Origin: Dastarcus helophoroides | Taxonomy: Eukaryota; Arthropoda; Insecta; Coleoptera; Bothrideridae | Direction of reading: 5' to 3' | Length of the DNA: 64,000 nt | NCBI GenBank assembly: GCA_028583605.1 | Contig: CM053325.1 | Span: 59,416,813-59,480,812 of the forward strand | Shown here: one piece after another, positions 40,220 through 50,479 of the stretch | Layout: the number at the start of each line of letters is the position of its first letter | Numbering within the stretch: the stretch's first letter is position 1 | Notes under the pieces: generated by a model | Databases searched by the model: none | What the model was told of the DNA's origin: nothing | The model's input: the letters and a program-made list of their open reading frames with translations, nothing else | Made by a program: the position numbers and the translations under genes

Positions 40220-41330
40220 CTTTAACAAATTCGAATTTAAACTGGAAGTTTCGACTTTATTCTCCAAATTTCGACTTTTTTTTACAAGTTCTCGTGGATA
40301 AAGGTAAAATTTCGTCTTTAAGTCTTAAAATTTCAACTTTTTTTCACGAAATTATATCTTTTTTTCCCCAATTTCGAGCATAAATTCAAAATTTCTATAC
40401 TCTACGTTTAGGTTAGGCAGATGACAGTTGCGCCCCGCCATACAACTTCACATTTCAATATTGACAGTTGGCAGTAGGGTGCGTTCAGTATTTCTTTTTT
40501 ATTGACCAACATTTCGACTTTGTTCTTGAAATGTAGCTAAAGTTGCGCTCACTGGACTAGATCTTACCGTTAAAGTTGTTGTTAAAGGCGTAGAAAGGAT
40601 ATCGATTTAAAAAAAAATGCATTTTAGAAATCTAGACTTTTTTCTCGATATTGTAGGTTTAAATTTTGAATAGCCCGCCAATTGTTCATTACTGTGAAGT
40701 TTTGAAGTTGGCAGTACAAAGTCAACGTCAATTCGGGGTGACGCGAAGCATAGATGGCTCGACCGCGTCTTGACGTTGATTGAATACATATTCAATCTAT
40801 ATTCAATCAACGGTCTTGACAAGAAGAGTTAGTTGTCAGTAGAGATTTAGATGTGTATGGTTCAGGCTGGCTGAAGTTTGTCGCCAGTCCCGCGTTTTTT
40901 GTATTTTCTTACATTAAAAAGTAATAAAGTTGTTGTCAAACCATTGGTGTTACGTTCGCTACGACCTACCCCGTTTAAGCTCCCACAAAATTTCGACTTT
41001 TTGCAAGAAATTTTAATCTTTGGCTCCATATTTGGACTCTACAAATTCGAAATTTCGCCCTTTTTCTCGAAATTTTAACTTTTTGCTCGAAATTTTACCT
41101 TTAATCCCGAAATTTCCACATTTTTCTCGAAAACCTAACTTAACCATAGATTTTAATCTCGAAATGTTGAGCAAAATTTCGAAAGTTTGCGAAAAATGGA
41201 GAAATTAACGAACAAAGTCTAAATTTCGAGTTTAAAGTCGAAATTTCGACTATAACCTCGCAATTCCGACTGTTTTCCCCAAATTTCTGAAATTTTATTT
41301 TTGAATTGACGAACGAAGTGGCGAAGCAGC
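40220..41330. repeat. Satellite patches inside the 38.6-41.5 kb element
   Basis: gaaatttcgactttt-type words at 40230-40380, 40620-40650 and 40985-41300, separated by the 110-bp module (40397-40505) and by a unique-looking segment at 40660-40980. No gene. Confidence 0.6.
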
Positions 41331-41458
41331 TATTTTTAAAAGTGAGTAGGTATCGATATTTTAGTGGGATTTACATGAGTAGTATCGAAATTTGTTTCCG
41401 AATACTACCTTATGAGTAGGAATCGATACCTTATGAGTATCGGAACCACCCTAGATAC

Positions 41459-42944
41459 ATCACTTGCGTGATTGGGAATTTGGAAAATTTGACGTTTCCC
41501 CGAAATTAATATTTGCAAATTCAAATTCGTTTATCTACCTCGATTGATGCACTCGCTCAATAAAAATCGCACGCAAAGTGAAGCGAACCTTCTATTTCGG
41601 TATGTCGTAGACCTGCAGTTTCCATCCGTTCTCAGTTTTCGCTTCTAAGAAAATAGTTTCTTAAATTCCGGATGCAGGGAATTTTCCTATTGGAAGATGC
41701 CGGCTGGATATGCCTTGAAAACCTTTCCCTTTGGCGGATTCAAAGGCGAGATCCGCTACTTGATATTGGTAGATATGACACACAGGCTGTCAATTTGAAT
41801 AAATATTTTTTATAAAGAATCCGTGTACAGCGCCATCTCTGATTCGTAACAGAAATGTATCACAACCTTCACTAACCGTAAATATGGTGTAATCAGCAGA
41901 TGGCGCTGTATCTTTTGATTTAGCTCAAAGACTATTTTCTATGTTGGGCCCGTTTTATCGCTTTTTCGCGTAGGATTTTCTAGGAAACGGGCGTAGGGTT
42001 TTGTTGTGAAGCGACAAAGCCTATGTGCGGCCGTATGTAATATTTAATGTAAAATTTAATTCAGCTACTAAGTTAACACAATATTTATTAATTCTGAGGC
42101 AGTACGCAGAGCCGTCTAGTTAGAGATACAACGATATCTCGCTCAACCGATAATATCGAAGGAGACATATCAATATTTATAATTTGTCGTTGATGAGAAT
42201 GGGAACGAAAATGAAGATTGGGGACCTTCTTTTTGGCCACCAAAAATGAATGCTCGAAGCACCAAAATTTCAAAGTGAGGACTGTTTCTTTTGGTTTATA
42301 CATTTTTTTGTTAATTCCCAAAATATCGATTAAGAATTGTTCGATCTCATCGATTATCGATAGTTCTCTGCTGGTCAATATTTATATCGATATTAAAATT
42401 GCCTTCTGTGCCTAGTTGTATTTATCGTTAATAGAGTTTAATATTTATGGAAATTGTAAATAATGCTAATAAAAACAATATGAAAAATATTTATTTCAAT
42501 TATTTGTGCCACACAACCCCCGAAATATAGGCAACACGTTAATCATCCAAGTGTTTAGAGTGAAGATAGCTTTAGTTCTGGTGATTTTTGTTTTGTTTTT
42601 AATAACTGGTCTAAAAGTTGATTTAATACCTTACGGCGTATTTTTATGCACATTTATGTAAAATAAGCTATAAAAAAATAAATTGTTGTCCATTATACGT
42701 TTTCGTGGCTCTACGTTTTTCTAAATTTTAGGGGAAAATATTAAAAAATATTAATATAGTGGATGCGTTAACTCCGATCCGATAAAAATTTCAATGTTGC
42801 CAATCGAAACGTTTGGACCTGGGGAATCTAATGTCACAAACCTATTAATTATTTACGTTGGTATCACTTTAGTTTGTATGAAAAAAGTCATTTAAGTACT
42901 GATAGATTTTAATAAGACGTCAAAAATTAGTTTACATTTTAAAA
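41459..42944. other. Intergenic region upstream of Rab10
   Basis: Contains an inverted pair, tacagcgccatct near 41825 and agatggcgctgta near 41900, perfect over 13 bp with a ~60-bp spacer, possibly the ends of a very short MITE. A minus-strand open frame at 42088-42378 has no ATG at its start and no recognised similarity. The Rab10 promoter must lie in the last part, but no core element is evident. Confidence 0.45.
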
Positions 42945-43071
42945 ATGGCAAAGAAAACGTACGATTTACTATTCAAACTGTTATTAATAGGTGATTCCGG
43001 CGTGGGAAAAACCTGCATATTATTTAGATTTTCCGATGATGCCTTCACAACGACATTTATTTCAACTATAG
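42945..43071 (+). CDS. Rab10: Rab10 exon 1
   Basis: The ATG in context ttttaaaaATGGC starts [20 protein letters not shown]. The exon encodes the P-loop and switch I up to STI plus the first base of Gly43. Donor G|gtaaga at 43072; phase 1. The next intron is 197 bp. Confidence 0.95.
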
Positions 43072-44768
43072 GTAAGATAACCTTTGCTCTTAACGTTATT
43101 ACTTATCCGCTTCGATTCAGTTTTAATTCATAAAAAGCGAATTCCGTACGGAATTATTACAAGCCGTCAAGCTCTCCCCGCGGATGCATTTAATTTTAGA
43201 ATGACTCAAGTTATTTATAAGTTGAGGGTGAGGTCAGAATGAGCGCCAAATTTAAATTATTTTTATAGGGATAGATTTCAAAATTAAGACTGTGGAGCTG
43301 CGTGGCAAGAAAATAAAACTCCAAATATGGGATACCGCAGGGCAGGAGAGGTTTCACACCATCACCACATCATACTACAGGGGTGCCATGGGAATAATGT
43401 TAGTTTACGATATTACCAATGAGAAAAGTTTCGAAAATATAGTGAAATGGCTTCGAAATATAGATGAGGTATGGATTGTCTGAAAAATTGATGTGATGTT
43501 AACCGGTGGTTTGTTTACAGCATGCAAACGAGGATGTCGAAAAAATGATTTTGGGAAATAAGTGTGATATGGACGACAAGAGAACAGTCAGCAGGGAGAG
43601 AGGTGAAACTGTAAGTATGGGCCATAGGACAGTTTACATATAGCAATATTTATTTTGATAAATAGATCGTTTAGTCCAGAGATCCCCAATCTTGTTTGGG
43701 GAAGGAATATTTCTTAAATCATTTTAGCCGAACATGTTTCTACTCTGTATGGCGAAGCATGGCATATGGTGCGTTTACGTTACACACTTTATTCCATACA
43801 TTTTGGTCTGAGATAAAATATAGATTATTTTGTGTCGAGTAATTTATCCAGTTGGGTAAAAAAATCTCGGGATAGCTTCTCTCAGAATTGTATATTTGTG
43901 TGGGGTTGTTTGGCTATTTAGGACCTTTCTTTACTTCAACCAACTTAGTTGTGAATAACTTTTCTTGGGTTAGCTGGCACTTAATATATTTTATCTGGCA
44001 GGGAGAAATTTACGGAATAAAGTGTCTTGTGTAAACACTTCATAAGACATCGATTTAAGAAGTTGTTTTGAAATTTTTGGGTTCTTTGTCATTGCATTAC
44101 CAAATTTTGTGTTTTTTCCCCAAATTTAATTACGACAAAATTCTGTGTTTCAATTATTAGCAATTTTCAACCTAAATTCAGATTTTCTAGAGATTATAGT
44201 AAAATTCCAATTTTTGCCCAAAATTAATTATGACTGATTTTAAAACGACTTTCACAAAATTTTCGACAACGCTAACTTTTTTGCTAGTTCGAATTATAAA
44301 ATATTTCGAATTATAAAATATTTCGAATTTGCTCCCAATATTCCAAGTCTGCACCGTTTACTGTGATTTCATCATGATAGGTTTAATTTAATCTCTGCCT
44401 TGATATTTTTAAAATGGAAAGTTAAATTTTAAAGTAATTTCGCAGAAAATCTGTTAACTTTTAATCAAAAATCAATTTTCCACGAAACATCAGTTTTCCA
44501 CAGGACGTAGTTTGGGAAACCCTGATTTGGTCAAAAGCTTCGTATATTTGGTAAATTTGATTATTTTTGGCAGATCGCTCGAGAGCACAACATTAGGTTT
44601 ATGGAAACATCAGCGAAGGCTAACATCAACATTGATAAAGCATTCAATGAACTGGCAGAAGCAATATTAGATAAGACGGCTTGCAGAGAAGCAGGCGACC
44701 ATATGGATAGAGTTACGGTAGATAGAAAACCACTCACTAATACATCCAAAGCCTGCTGCAGCACTTAA
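42945..44768 (+). CDS. Rab10: Rab10 small GTPase, whole coding span
   Basis: Four exons (42945-43071, 43269-43468, 43521-43610, 44574-44768; 612 nt) give 203 residues. All introns are GT-AG. Motifs: P-loop GDSGVGKT at 16-23, switch I threonine T41, DTAGQ at 64-68, NKCD at 122-125 and ETSAK at 150-154. The start [19 protein letters not shown] and the stretch [21 protein letters not shown] are diagnostic of Rab10 rather than Rab8 or Rab13. The protein ends in ACCST, giving two cysteines for geranylgeranylation in a CCXX arrangement. Rab10 directs trafficking from Golgi and endosomes to basolateral and plasma membrane. All nucleotide-binding residues are intact, so it should be functional. Confidence 0.97.
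43269..43468 (+). CDS. Rab10: Rab10 exon 2
   Basis: Acceptor ttttatag at 43268. The exon completes Gly43 and continues IDFKIKT, encoding the switch II motif [13 protein letters not shown] through LRNIDE. Donor GAG|gtatgg; phase 0. Reading through this donor gives a short false terminus (VWIV and stop). Confidence 0.95.
43521..43610 (+). CDS. Rab10: Rab10 exon 3
   Basis: Follows a 52-bp intron with acceptor ttgtttacag. The exon reads [20 protein letters not shown] followed by [10 protein letters not shown], carrying the guanine-specificity motif NKCD. Donor ACT|gtaagt; phase 0. Confidence 0.93.
44574..44768 (+). CDS. Rab10: Rab10 exon 4 with stop
   Basis: Acceptor atttttggcag after a 963-bp intron. 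The exon reads [19 protein letters not shown] and on to the hypervariable tail ending SKACCST, with TAA at 44766-44768. The tail is divergent, as usual for Rabs. Confidence 0.93.
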   Translation: MAREHNIRFMETSAKANINIDKAFNELAEAILDKTACREAGDHMDRVTVDRKPLTNTSKACCST

Positions 44769-46180
44769 ACACTTAGTATATTTTTTATATGTAACGTATA
44801 TATTTCCTAATTTGCATGTGTACTGCAGTTTATAAGATGCTCACTTTAGTTATTTATTTTAGGTTCTATCGTTAATGTAGATATTTATTTATGTAAAGGT
44901 ATTTGGTTAAGTGCAAAAACAAAGTGCGTCCACGTTACAGGGTGTACTTAATGCCATATTTTATGTTTAATATTGAATCTACAGTCAACTTTTTGATAGA
45001 TGGGGTCCACTTGAGGGCCCTCGATAAAACTTTACGTTGTGATTTTAAAAATCAGTACTGAGAGTCCAAATTATTCTCAAGCTGTAAAATTGGCCAATTT
45101 ACTTAAAGTAGTTTTTGATATTTTATAAATTTGATAAATTACTACTCCAATAAGAATGATAATGATCTGAAGCATGTTAATGCAAAATATTTTCATTTGT
45201 GCTCAAAACTTTTACTTAACACAGCTACTAGGTGGTTTTTGCCTTAGGGCTCTGACAATTGATTTGGCAAAATGCATTTATTGCTCAAAATACTTACTAG
45301 AAACGACTGTTTTAATAACTACAGCTTTAAATATTATTTCACGATTTAAATCATGCCACAAGTAGTACACGTAAGGCAGTGTAGTAGCTTTACAATTGCG
45401 TAAATGAGCATTAAATTATGTGAGAATAACTCGATTTGGAATTGATTCTATAGTTGAATTCTTTTGGAATTGATTCTAACGTTAAATTCTTTTGGAATTG
45501 ATTCTAACGTTGAATTCTTTTGGATTTGATTCTAACGTTGAATTCTTTTGGAATATTCTAACGTTGAATTCTTTTCGAATTGATCATATGGTCGAAGTTC
45601 GTTTGACATCTTGGGACCACCAAATTCTAATAACTACAGCTTGTCACGACTATTCATAATTTCGTGTCAATTTTAATTTTAAAAAATCGGAATGTTCGAA
45701 ATTTTTCTGTAGTAGTTGCGTTGAAATTCTCCGATGATGGTACTGATTACTTTCTAAGTCATTTTGTATACCTGCACAATATTGATTTCGTAACTGTAAG
45801 GTGTAATTTAGTTTTCTTGAGCAATGAGGGGTCTACTGAACTTGTTTTAGTTAAGTTTGAAAATTCTTTTCTATAAACGTGTTTGTTCTAGTTGCAATAG
45901 ATTGCTATGCTTTATGTTACTTTTAACGAATTATATGGAACCAGTGCTTTAATGTTGCAAGCCGTTGTATATAAAAATTGTTTAAAAAGATGTTATTATT
46001 CATAAAAAAAAACTAATTTTCTACTATGCTTCATATATTTTTTAAATGATTGTTTGATGGACATATCTATGTATGTACATTTTGTGTAAAAAATATTTTC
46101 TTTTTTCTTTATTTTTCATGTACAAAGAATGTAAAATTTATGCTTTTTCAACAAATAAAATGGAATACTAAGTGGGTGTT
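44769..46180 (+). other. Probable Rab10 3' UTR with short tandem repeat
   Basis: No gene of its own; unique AT-rich sequence runs to a canonical AATAAA at 46154-46159. Positions 45437-45590 contain about five copies of a 28-bp unit (ggaattgattctaacgttga plus attctttt). The length is inferred from the first strong polyadenylation signal in a good context; earlier weaker signals may be used. Confidence 0.5.
46154..46159 (+). promoter_or_regulatory. Candidate Rab10 polyadenylation signal
   Basis: AATAAA in acaaataaaatgg, 1.4 kb after the stop codon, followed by a T/G-rich stretch (gtgggtgttttttcttctcg). Confidence 0.45.
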
Positions 46181-46339
46181 TTTTCTTCTCGTTTTTAACC
46201 AATTCCATACTCTAGTGGAGGAACGTCTGCGTTGTCCACAAATGTTTTCTTCTGATTATTTGCTACGATTTTTGTGTAATCCATAGATTCGTCTTTTCCC
46301 GTGACCTCCAAGTAGTTGCCCCTAAAAATAAATGAGAAT

Positions 46340-47010
46340 CGGATCATTTGCATTTTGAAAAAAAAAAAGGTATTTTCAAGGAGTCGAAATTTAGAACAAA
46401 TGTTGAAACTTTCAAAAACGTTTGCAAATCCGAATTGTCAAAAAAGTTGAAATTTTCAATAACATTGAAATATTGAAAAAATCCGACCTTTGAAAAAGTT
46501 TCATTTTTAAAAAATGCCGAAAACTGAAAAAAAATCAAAATTGTCAAATTTTCAAAAATTCCGAAATTTTTAAAGTCTAAATTTTGAGAAAAAATTCAGA
46601 ATAGTCGAAATTTCAGAAATGAGAAATTTGAGGTAAGCTGAAATTTTGAAGAAAAAAACAGGTTTCGTTAAAAAAAAGTCTACATTTCGAAGTTAAATCG
46701 AAATGTTAAAATCCCACCATTCAAAAACACATTTTTTTAAAAATCAGATGAAGTTGAAATTTTGAAAAAAAAAATCGAAATTTTCAAGAAGTTAAAGTCT
46801 GTAATTTTCAGAAAAGTGGAAATTTTTAAAATAGTCAAAACTTTCAAACTGAAGTCAAAATTTTCAGAATAAAGTCAAAATTTTAAAAAGCCGAAATTTC
46901 GAATAAAAAAACGGAATTTAAAAAGGCGAAAATTTTGACATAAAGTTGGAAATTTTGGAAAATGTTGACATTTTAGAGGTATAACGTCGAAATAAAAAAA
47001 AAGATCAATT
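46340..47010. repeat. A-rich gtcgaaatttt satellite
   Basis: Degenerate words gtcgaaatttttga and aaagtcaaaattttcag over ~670 bp. No terminus recognised. No gene. Confidence 0.65.
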
Positions 47011-47068
47011 TAACATGTTAGAGTCGTGACAATAGTGTTTCACATGCCTCGTCCACTGAAATGACAAC

Positions 47069-47224
47069 CAATTGATCTCTCTGAAGATGATAGCTTGGCT
47101 GTCAAAACGCCTTAGAGCAACCTTTGTTGTGTTTTTTAATCTTTCTTGGTTTCAGGGAACAAAATTTGTATTTCAGTTTTTGAAGATAACCAAGGACCAA
47201 TCCGTTCTACCAAAATCAATTGAT
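47069..47224 (+). mobile_element. Hammerhead-headed short repeat, full-length monomer (140 bp) with target duplication
   Basis: Element 47077-47216, flanked by CAATTGAT at 47069-47076 and 47217-47224. It starts exactly at the helix I strand CTCT followed by CTGAAGA, and ends ccaaaat. Helix II carries one substitution (GATAGC). The core GAAA has become AAAA and the adjacent CpG is lost, so the ribozyme of this copy is probably dead. It best defines the unit's ends. Confidence 0.8.
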
Positions 47225-47475
47225 TAACAAATACCTTTCGACTAGAACAGTAACAAAGAGAAAATAAAACGCTCACGACTTTAAAAACCGAAATTTCCTT
47301 TTTTTCTCAAGGTTCGTTCGGAAAGCCAAAATTTCTAGAAAATCCAGATTTCGTGATTAAAGTGGAAATGTGAAGAGATGAACAAAATTGTAAACTTACA
47401 AATTGGAATTTTGAGAAAAATTTAAGGTTTTGAAATAAAAACAGAAATTTCCAAAGGTCTAAATAAAGTCGATCA
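47225..47475. other. Short spacer with satellite words
   Basis: AT-rich sequence with gaaattt and ttttgagaaa words between the ribozyme repeat and the solo LTR. No feature. Confidence 0.4.
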
Positions 47476-47859
47476 CTATTGTTACGGGCTTTATCGGTTC
47501 GAATAGATTACCACGTGTGAATTACACCACTTTATTAACAAATTAACTCATCACACTTCAACTGAACAGTAACTCGCTGCTTATTTAGTAATTGCTAACC
47601 CACTAACTACACTGACTTCTAACTGCCTGACTCGAAAGAAAGCTGACCGCCTTTTATAGTTTTGGCCCCCGGCTTCTAGAACTTTTCGGCAGATAAGGCT
47701 TATCGCTTGGCGAAATTTCTGGAACGCTTATCTACCATTTGTTTCGTTATCGCGGCCGCTTTCCCCTTATCAGATCCTTCTAGAAACTTTTTTTTATTTA
47801 CTAAATTATACAATTCTATTCCAAATTCTATTCCACCTATTTACATTGCGTTACACTAT
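47476..47859 (-). mobile_element. Solo LTR of an LTR retrotransposon (minus orientation)
   Basis: The 376-bp unit 47480-47855 starts TGTTACGGGC and ends GCGTTACA, with CTAT on each side (47476-47479 and 47856-47859), a 4-bp target duplication. Read on the minus strand it has a TATA box (actataaaagg near 47658) and downstream AATAAAG (about 47536), followed by a terminus ending GTAACA: the promoter and polyadenylation layout of an LTR. No gag or pol is adjacent, so it is a solo LTR left by recombination. It differs from the 225-bp LTRs at 58303 and 61584. Confidence 0.8.
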
Positions 47860-47879
47860 TTTATTAAAAAATTCTCTCG

Positions 47880-48796
47880 ATTTTTCCAATGTAAACGTAA
47901 GTTAAAAAAAAATTGAATGAAGGAAAAAATTCAAAATTTACAAAACAAATCTAATTTTAGAAAAAATCAAAACTTTAAATGAAACAATTTTAAGTTTGAT
48001 GGAGGTTTGATGATCCTTGGTTATCTTCAAAAATTGAAAAACAGGACTTGTCTCCTGAAACCAAGAAAGATTAAAAAACACAACAAAGGTTGCTCTAAAA
48101 ACAATTTTAAATCTCCTAATCAAAGTGGTCAAGATTTGCGAAAAAAAGTTGCAAGTTTCAACTCATCATTCTCAGAAAAAAACAGCGCTTTTTCAACAAA
48201 AATTAGCAAATTTTCGGAAAAACAGAAAGATGATGAAAATCCTTAAAATTTCGAAGTACTTCTTAAAATATCAACTTCAATTTCGAGGTTAACTATATTA
48301 TTCGATTTTTTTCTCCATATTTTGATTTTTTAACTCAAAATTCAAGACTATTAGCAAAATATAGATTTAAAAGGTCGAAATCATTTTATGAAAAAGGGAA
48401 ACATTGCAAGTCTAGACTTTAAATTTTGAGAAATCAAAATTTCAAAAAGAAAATCTTGAATTTATCTACTAAGGTCAAAATGCGAAGTTGAATCTTCTCA
48501 AAATTTTAGAAATGAAGATAACTTTTTAAATATTACTCATAATTTATTTAAAAGATCTCTAAACATAGAGAAAAAAGTTAATATTTCGAAAACAAATTGG
48601 AAATTTTAACAAAAAATGACACTAATCCCAAAAAAATCCCAATTTCTAATTGGTTGATAGTTTACTAATTAGTTAGTTACTAATTATTTTAATTAGAGTC
48701 GAAATTCTAAGAAAACTTGAGTGTTCGATTTTACACACCTTATTAGAAAAAGTTTTGGTAGACATAAAAAAGGTCGCAATTTATAAAGAAAAATGT
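47880..48796. repeat. Mixed satellite with an embedded ribozyme-type repeat
   Basis: Degenerate aaaatttcgaga words in both orientations. The segment 48003-48101 is a separate insertion. No coding sequence. Confidence 0.55.
48003..48101 (-). mobile_element. Hammerhead-family short repeat, truncated inverted copy
   Basis: Reads, inverted, the words gagcaacctttgttgtg, ttaatctttcttggtttcag and gaagataaccaagg of the family. The ribozyme head is absent: the sequence ends at the ttgctcta position. No clear target duplication. Confidence 0.7.
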
Positions 48797-48914
48797 TGAA
48801 GATATTCTCTGTATTTTCTTTGCGAAGTATTAGTATTTTTATTCATGTTTTATTGACTTTTTCTTCTCCAGTTTCACAATTCTAAATTTTCAGTAACCTT
48901 CTATTAAGAATTGG

Positions 48915-49117
48915 CAATGTGTTATAGTTTGATGGAGCGGACTGGTCCTTGGTTATCTTCAAAAATTGAAATATAAAACTTGTCCCCTGAAACCAAAAAA
49001 GATTAAAAAAACACACCATGACAGTTTGGCCGTCGAAACGCGTTAGAGCAACCTTTGTTGTGTTTTTTAATCTTTCTTGGTTTCAGGGGACAAGTTCTGT
49101 ATTTCAATGTGTTATAG
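48915..49117. mobile_element. Hammerhead-headed short repeat dimer with 13-bp target duplication
   Basis: Element 48928-49104, flanked by CAATGTGTTATAG at 48915-48927 and 49105-49117. The left arm is inverted and the right arm direct. The right arm keeps helix II (GAC...GTC) and GAAA but lacks CTGAAGA. The partner duplication at ~53835 has no insertion, so it is an empty site and dates this insertion after the block duplication. Confidence 0.82.
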
Positions 49118-49223
49118 ATTGCCCCAAGCAGCAATCCACGCAATCGCTGCTTGGGGCAATCTATAACAGATTGCCAATCTTTAACAGATTGCCAATCTTT
49201 AACAGATTGCCAATCTTTAACAG
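49111..49223. repeat. Perfect 22-bp-stem hairpin followed by an 18-bp triplication
   Basis: Positions 49111-49132 pair perfectly with 49146-49167 across a 13-nt loop. Then attgccaatctttaacag occurs three times (49170-49223). Copy 2 of the block has the right arm, a damaged left arm and one 18-bp unit. Origin unknown. Confidence 0.8.
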
Positions 49224-49483
49224 AAGGTTACTGAAAATTTAGAATTGTGAAAGGAGCAAATGGCGAAGAAAAAGTCAAGAAAACATGATAAAAATGTTGA
49301 AATTTCAACTTTAAGGGTTAAAAATTATTAAAACACTCCTACGAAAAGTTAAAATTTTGAGTTTTTAAATCTTACCAAAAAGATGGGAATTGAAACACGT
49401 AATATTTTTTATAAAAATGACAAGATTACGACAGAATAGTCGAAATTTGCAAAAAAAGTTGTCAGTTTGGGTTCCAGATTAGA

Positions 49484-50479
49484 TTAGATTAGATTTCGTT
49501 TCGTGTTTCTCTTCGTCCACCCCTCACCTCGACCTAAGGAGATCTTTTGTAGTTCCTGATCTATGTAGTTCCCAGGTTCAAACTCTTGTAGAAGTTTATT
49601 ATGGACCTGGGATTGAGTTTTTCCACATCTGACGACCATCCAAATGGGACGTGCCTTTTGCGCGCAAGCGCATCGCACTTGCATAGCACAGGTTCTGCAG
49701 TGTCCGCAGCTTCTGCGCAAAAGCGACATAGGGTTGTTTCAGCCTGACCCATTCCTGAGGTGGTACCTCATAGGGCAACGTCCTGTTAAGAGGCCGGTTA
49801 GGATCCTCAATTCGGATTTGCTGAGTTCTAAGTAGACCTTTGTCTTTTCAAGCGTTCCAGATATGAATCTTGTCGCCTGCCGTAGTCCTGGATATAATCT
49901 CCAGTGGGAGATTCTTGACATTGTTTTCCATTTTTTGACCTCATTGTTGATTTGACTTTTAGAAAAACCAAAAGCCGGTTCAGGTCCAAGAAATGATGAT
50001 GCAGATCCTTCTCTAGCGAGTTGGTCCGCAGCTTCATTTCCTTGTATTCCTTTGTGCCCTGGCACCCACCTAGGGCTGATCCTGTTTAGCTAGTTGCTTT
50101 AACGTTTGTTGACAGTCTCAAACTAGTTTGGATTTGACAAGGTAGCTGCTGAGAGCCTTTATTGCCGCTTGGCTGTCAGAGTTAATGTAGATCTTTGTTT
50201 CTTTCAGGTTTCTTCGAAGACACTCGAAGGCGCAGAGTTCTATTGCATGTATTTCAGTTTGAAAGACAGTTGGGTCTTTTCACAAGGCTTTAGAAAACCT
50301 ATAGTTAGGGCAATAAATTCCCACTCCAGTACCATGTGCTGTCTTTGATCCATCTGTAAACCAGATGGATAATTTGTGTTTTTCCTCAGGTACTGATTGA
50401 GCGTCAGTGTGGCTATTTAAGTCCATCTCAAAGGAATGATCAAATTCGTACCCGGGTTGCATGTGTTTAATCTTCTATT
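49484..50479 (-). pseudogene. 5'-truncated non-LTR retrotransposon, RNase H domain, copy 1
   Basis: Minus-strand pieces in broken frames. 50462-50280 carries IWFTDGSKTAHGTGVGIYCP, with the first catalytic Asp. 50065-49739 carries VPGHKGIQGNEAADQLAREG, with the last catalytic Asp, then a conserved RNase-H-distal stretch RILTGLLTGRCPMRYHL. 49729-49484 carries a Cys-rich tail (C-x8-C-x2-C). This is the C-terminal RNase H plus CCHC-like end of a Jockey/I/R1-type ORF2. At least three frameshifts. The 3' end is a (TAATC)n-type tail at 49480-49495. Reverse transcriptase is absent. Confidence 0.8.

Larger units (their letters stand above)
38602..41458. mobile_element. hAT-like element, TAGGG(A/T)(T/G)G-type termini
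   Basis: The left terminus TAGGGATGTTCCGATAC (38603) is matched by the inverted right terminus GTATCGGAACCACCCTA (ending ~41455), 14 of 17 positions. Subterminal gatac/gtatcga words repeat inside both ends, as expected for hAT transposase binding sites. An 8-bp target duplication could not be identified. The interior holds decayed coding-like sequence (39340-39775), a fold-back (39821-40209) and satellite (40220-41330), but no transposase. Confidence 0.6.
48797..50479. repeat. Duplicated block, copy 1 (partner 53729-55186)
   Basis: Matches copy 2 over its full length: gaagatattct, tcatgttttattg, agtttcacaattctaaattt, the 3' flank and the RNase H remnant. Both end at the same base after gtgtttaatcttctatt. 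Copy 1 additionally carries the 177-bp ribozyme-repeat dimer and three instead of one copy of an 18-bp unit. It is a segmental duplication rather than two independent retrotransposition events, because flanking non-element sequence is shared. Confidence 0.8.

Noticed and set aside
42088..42378. 96-codon minus-strand frame upstream of Rab10
   Set aside because: Begins at a non-ATG codon, has no recognised similarity and no splice or promoter context; could be a decayed exon but is unsupported.
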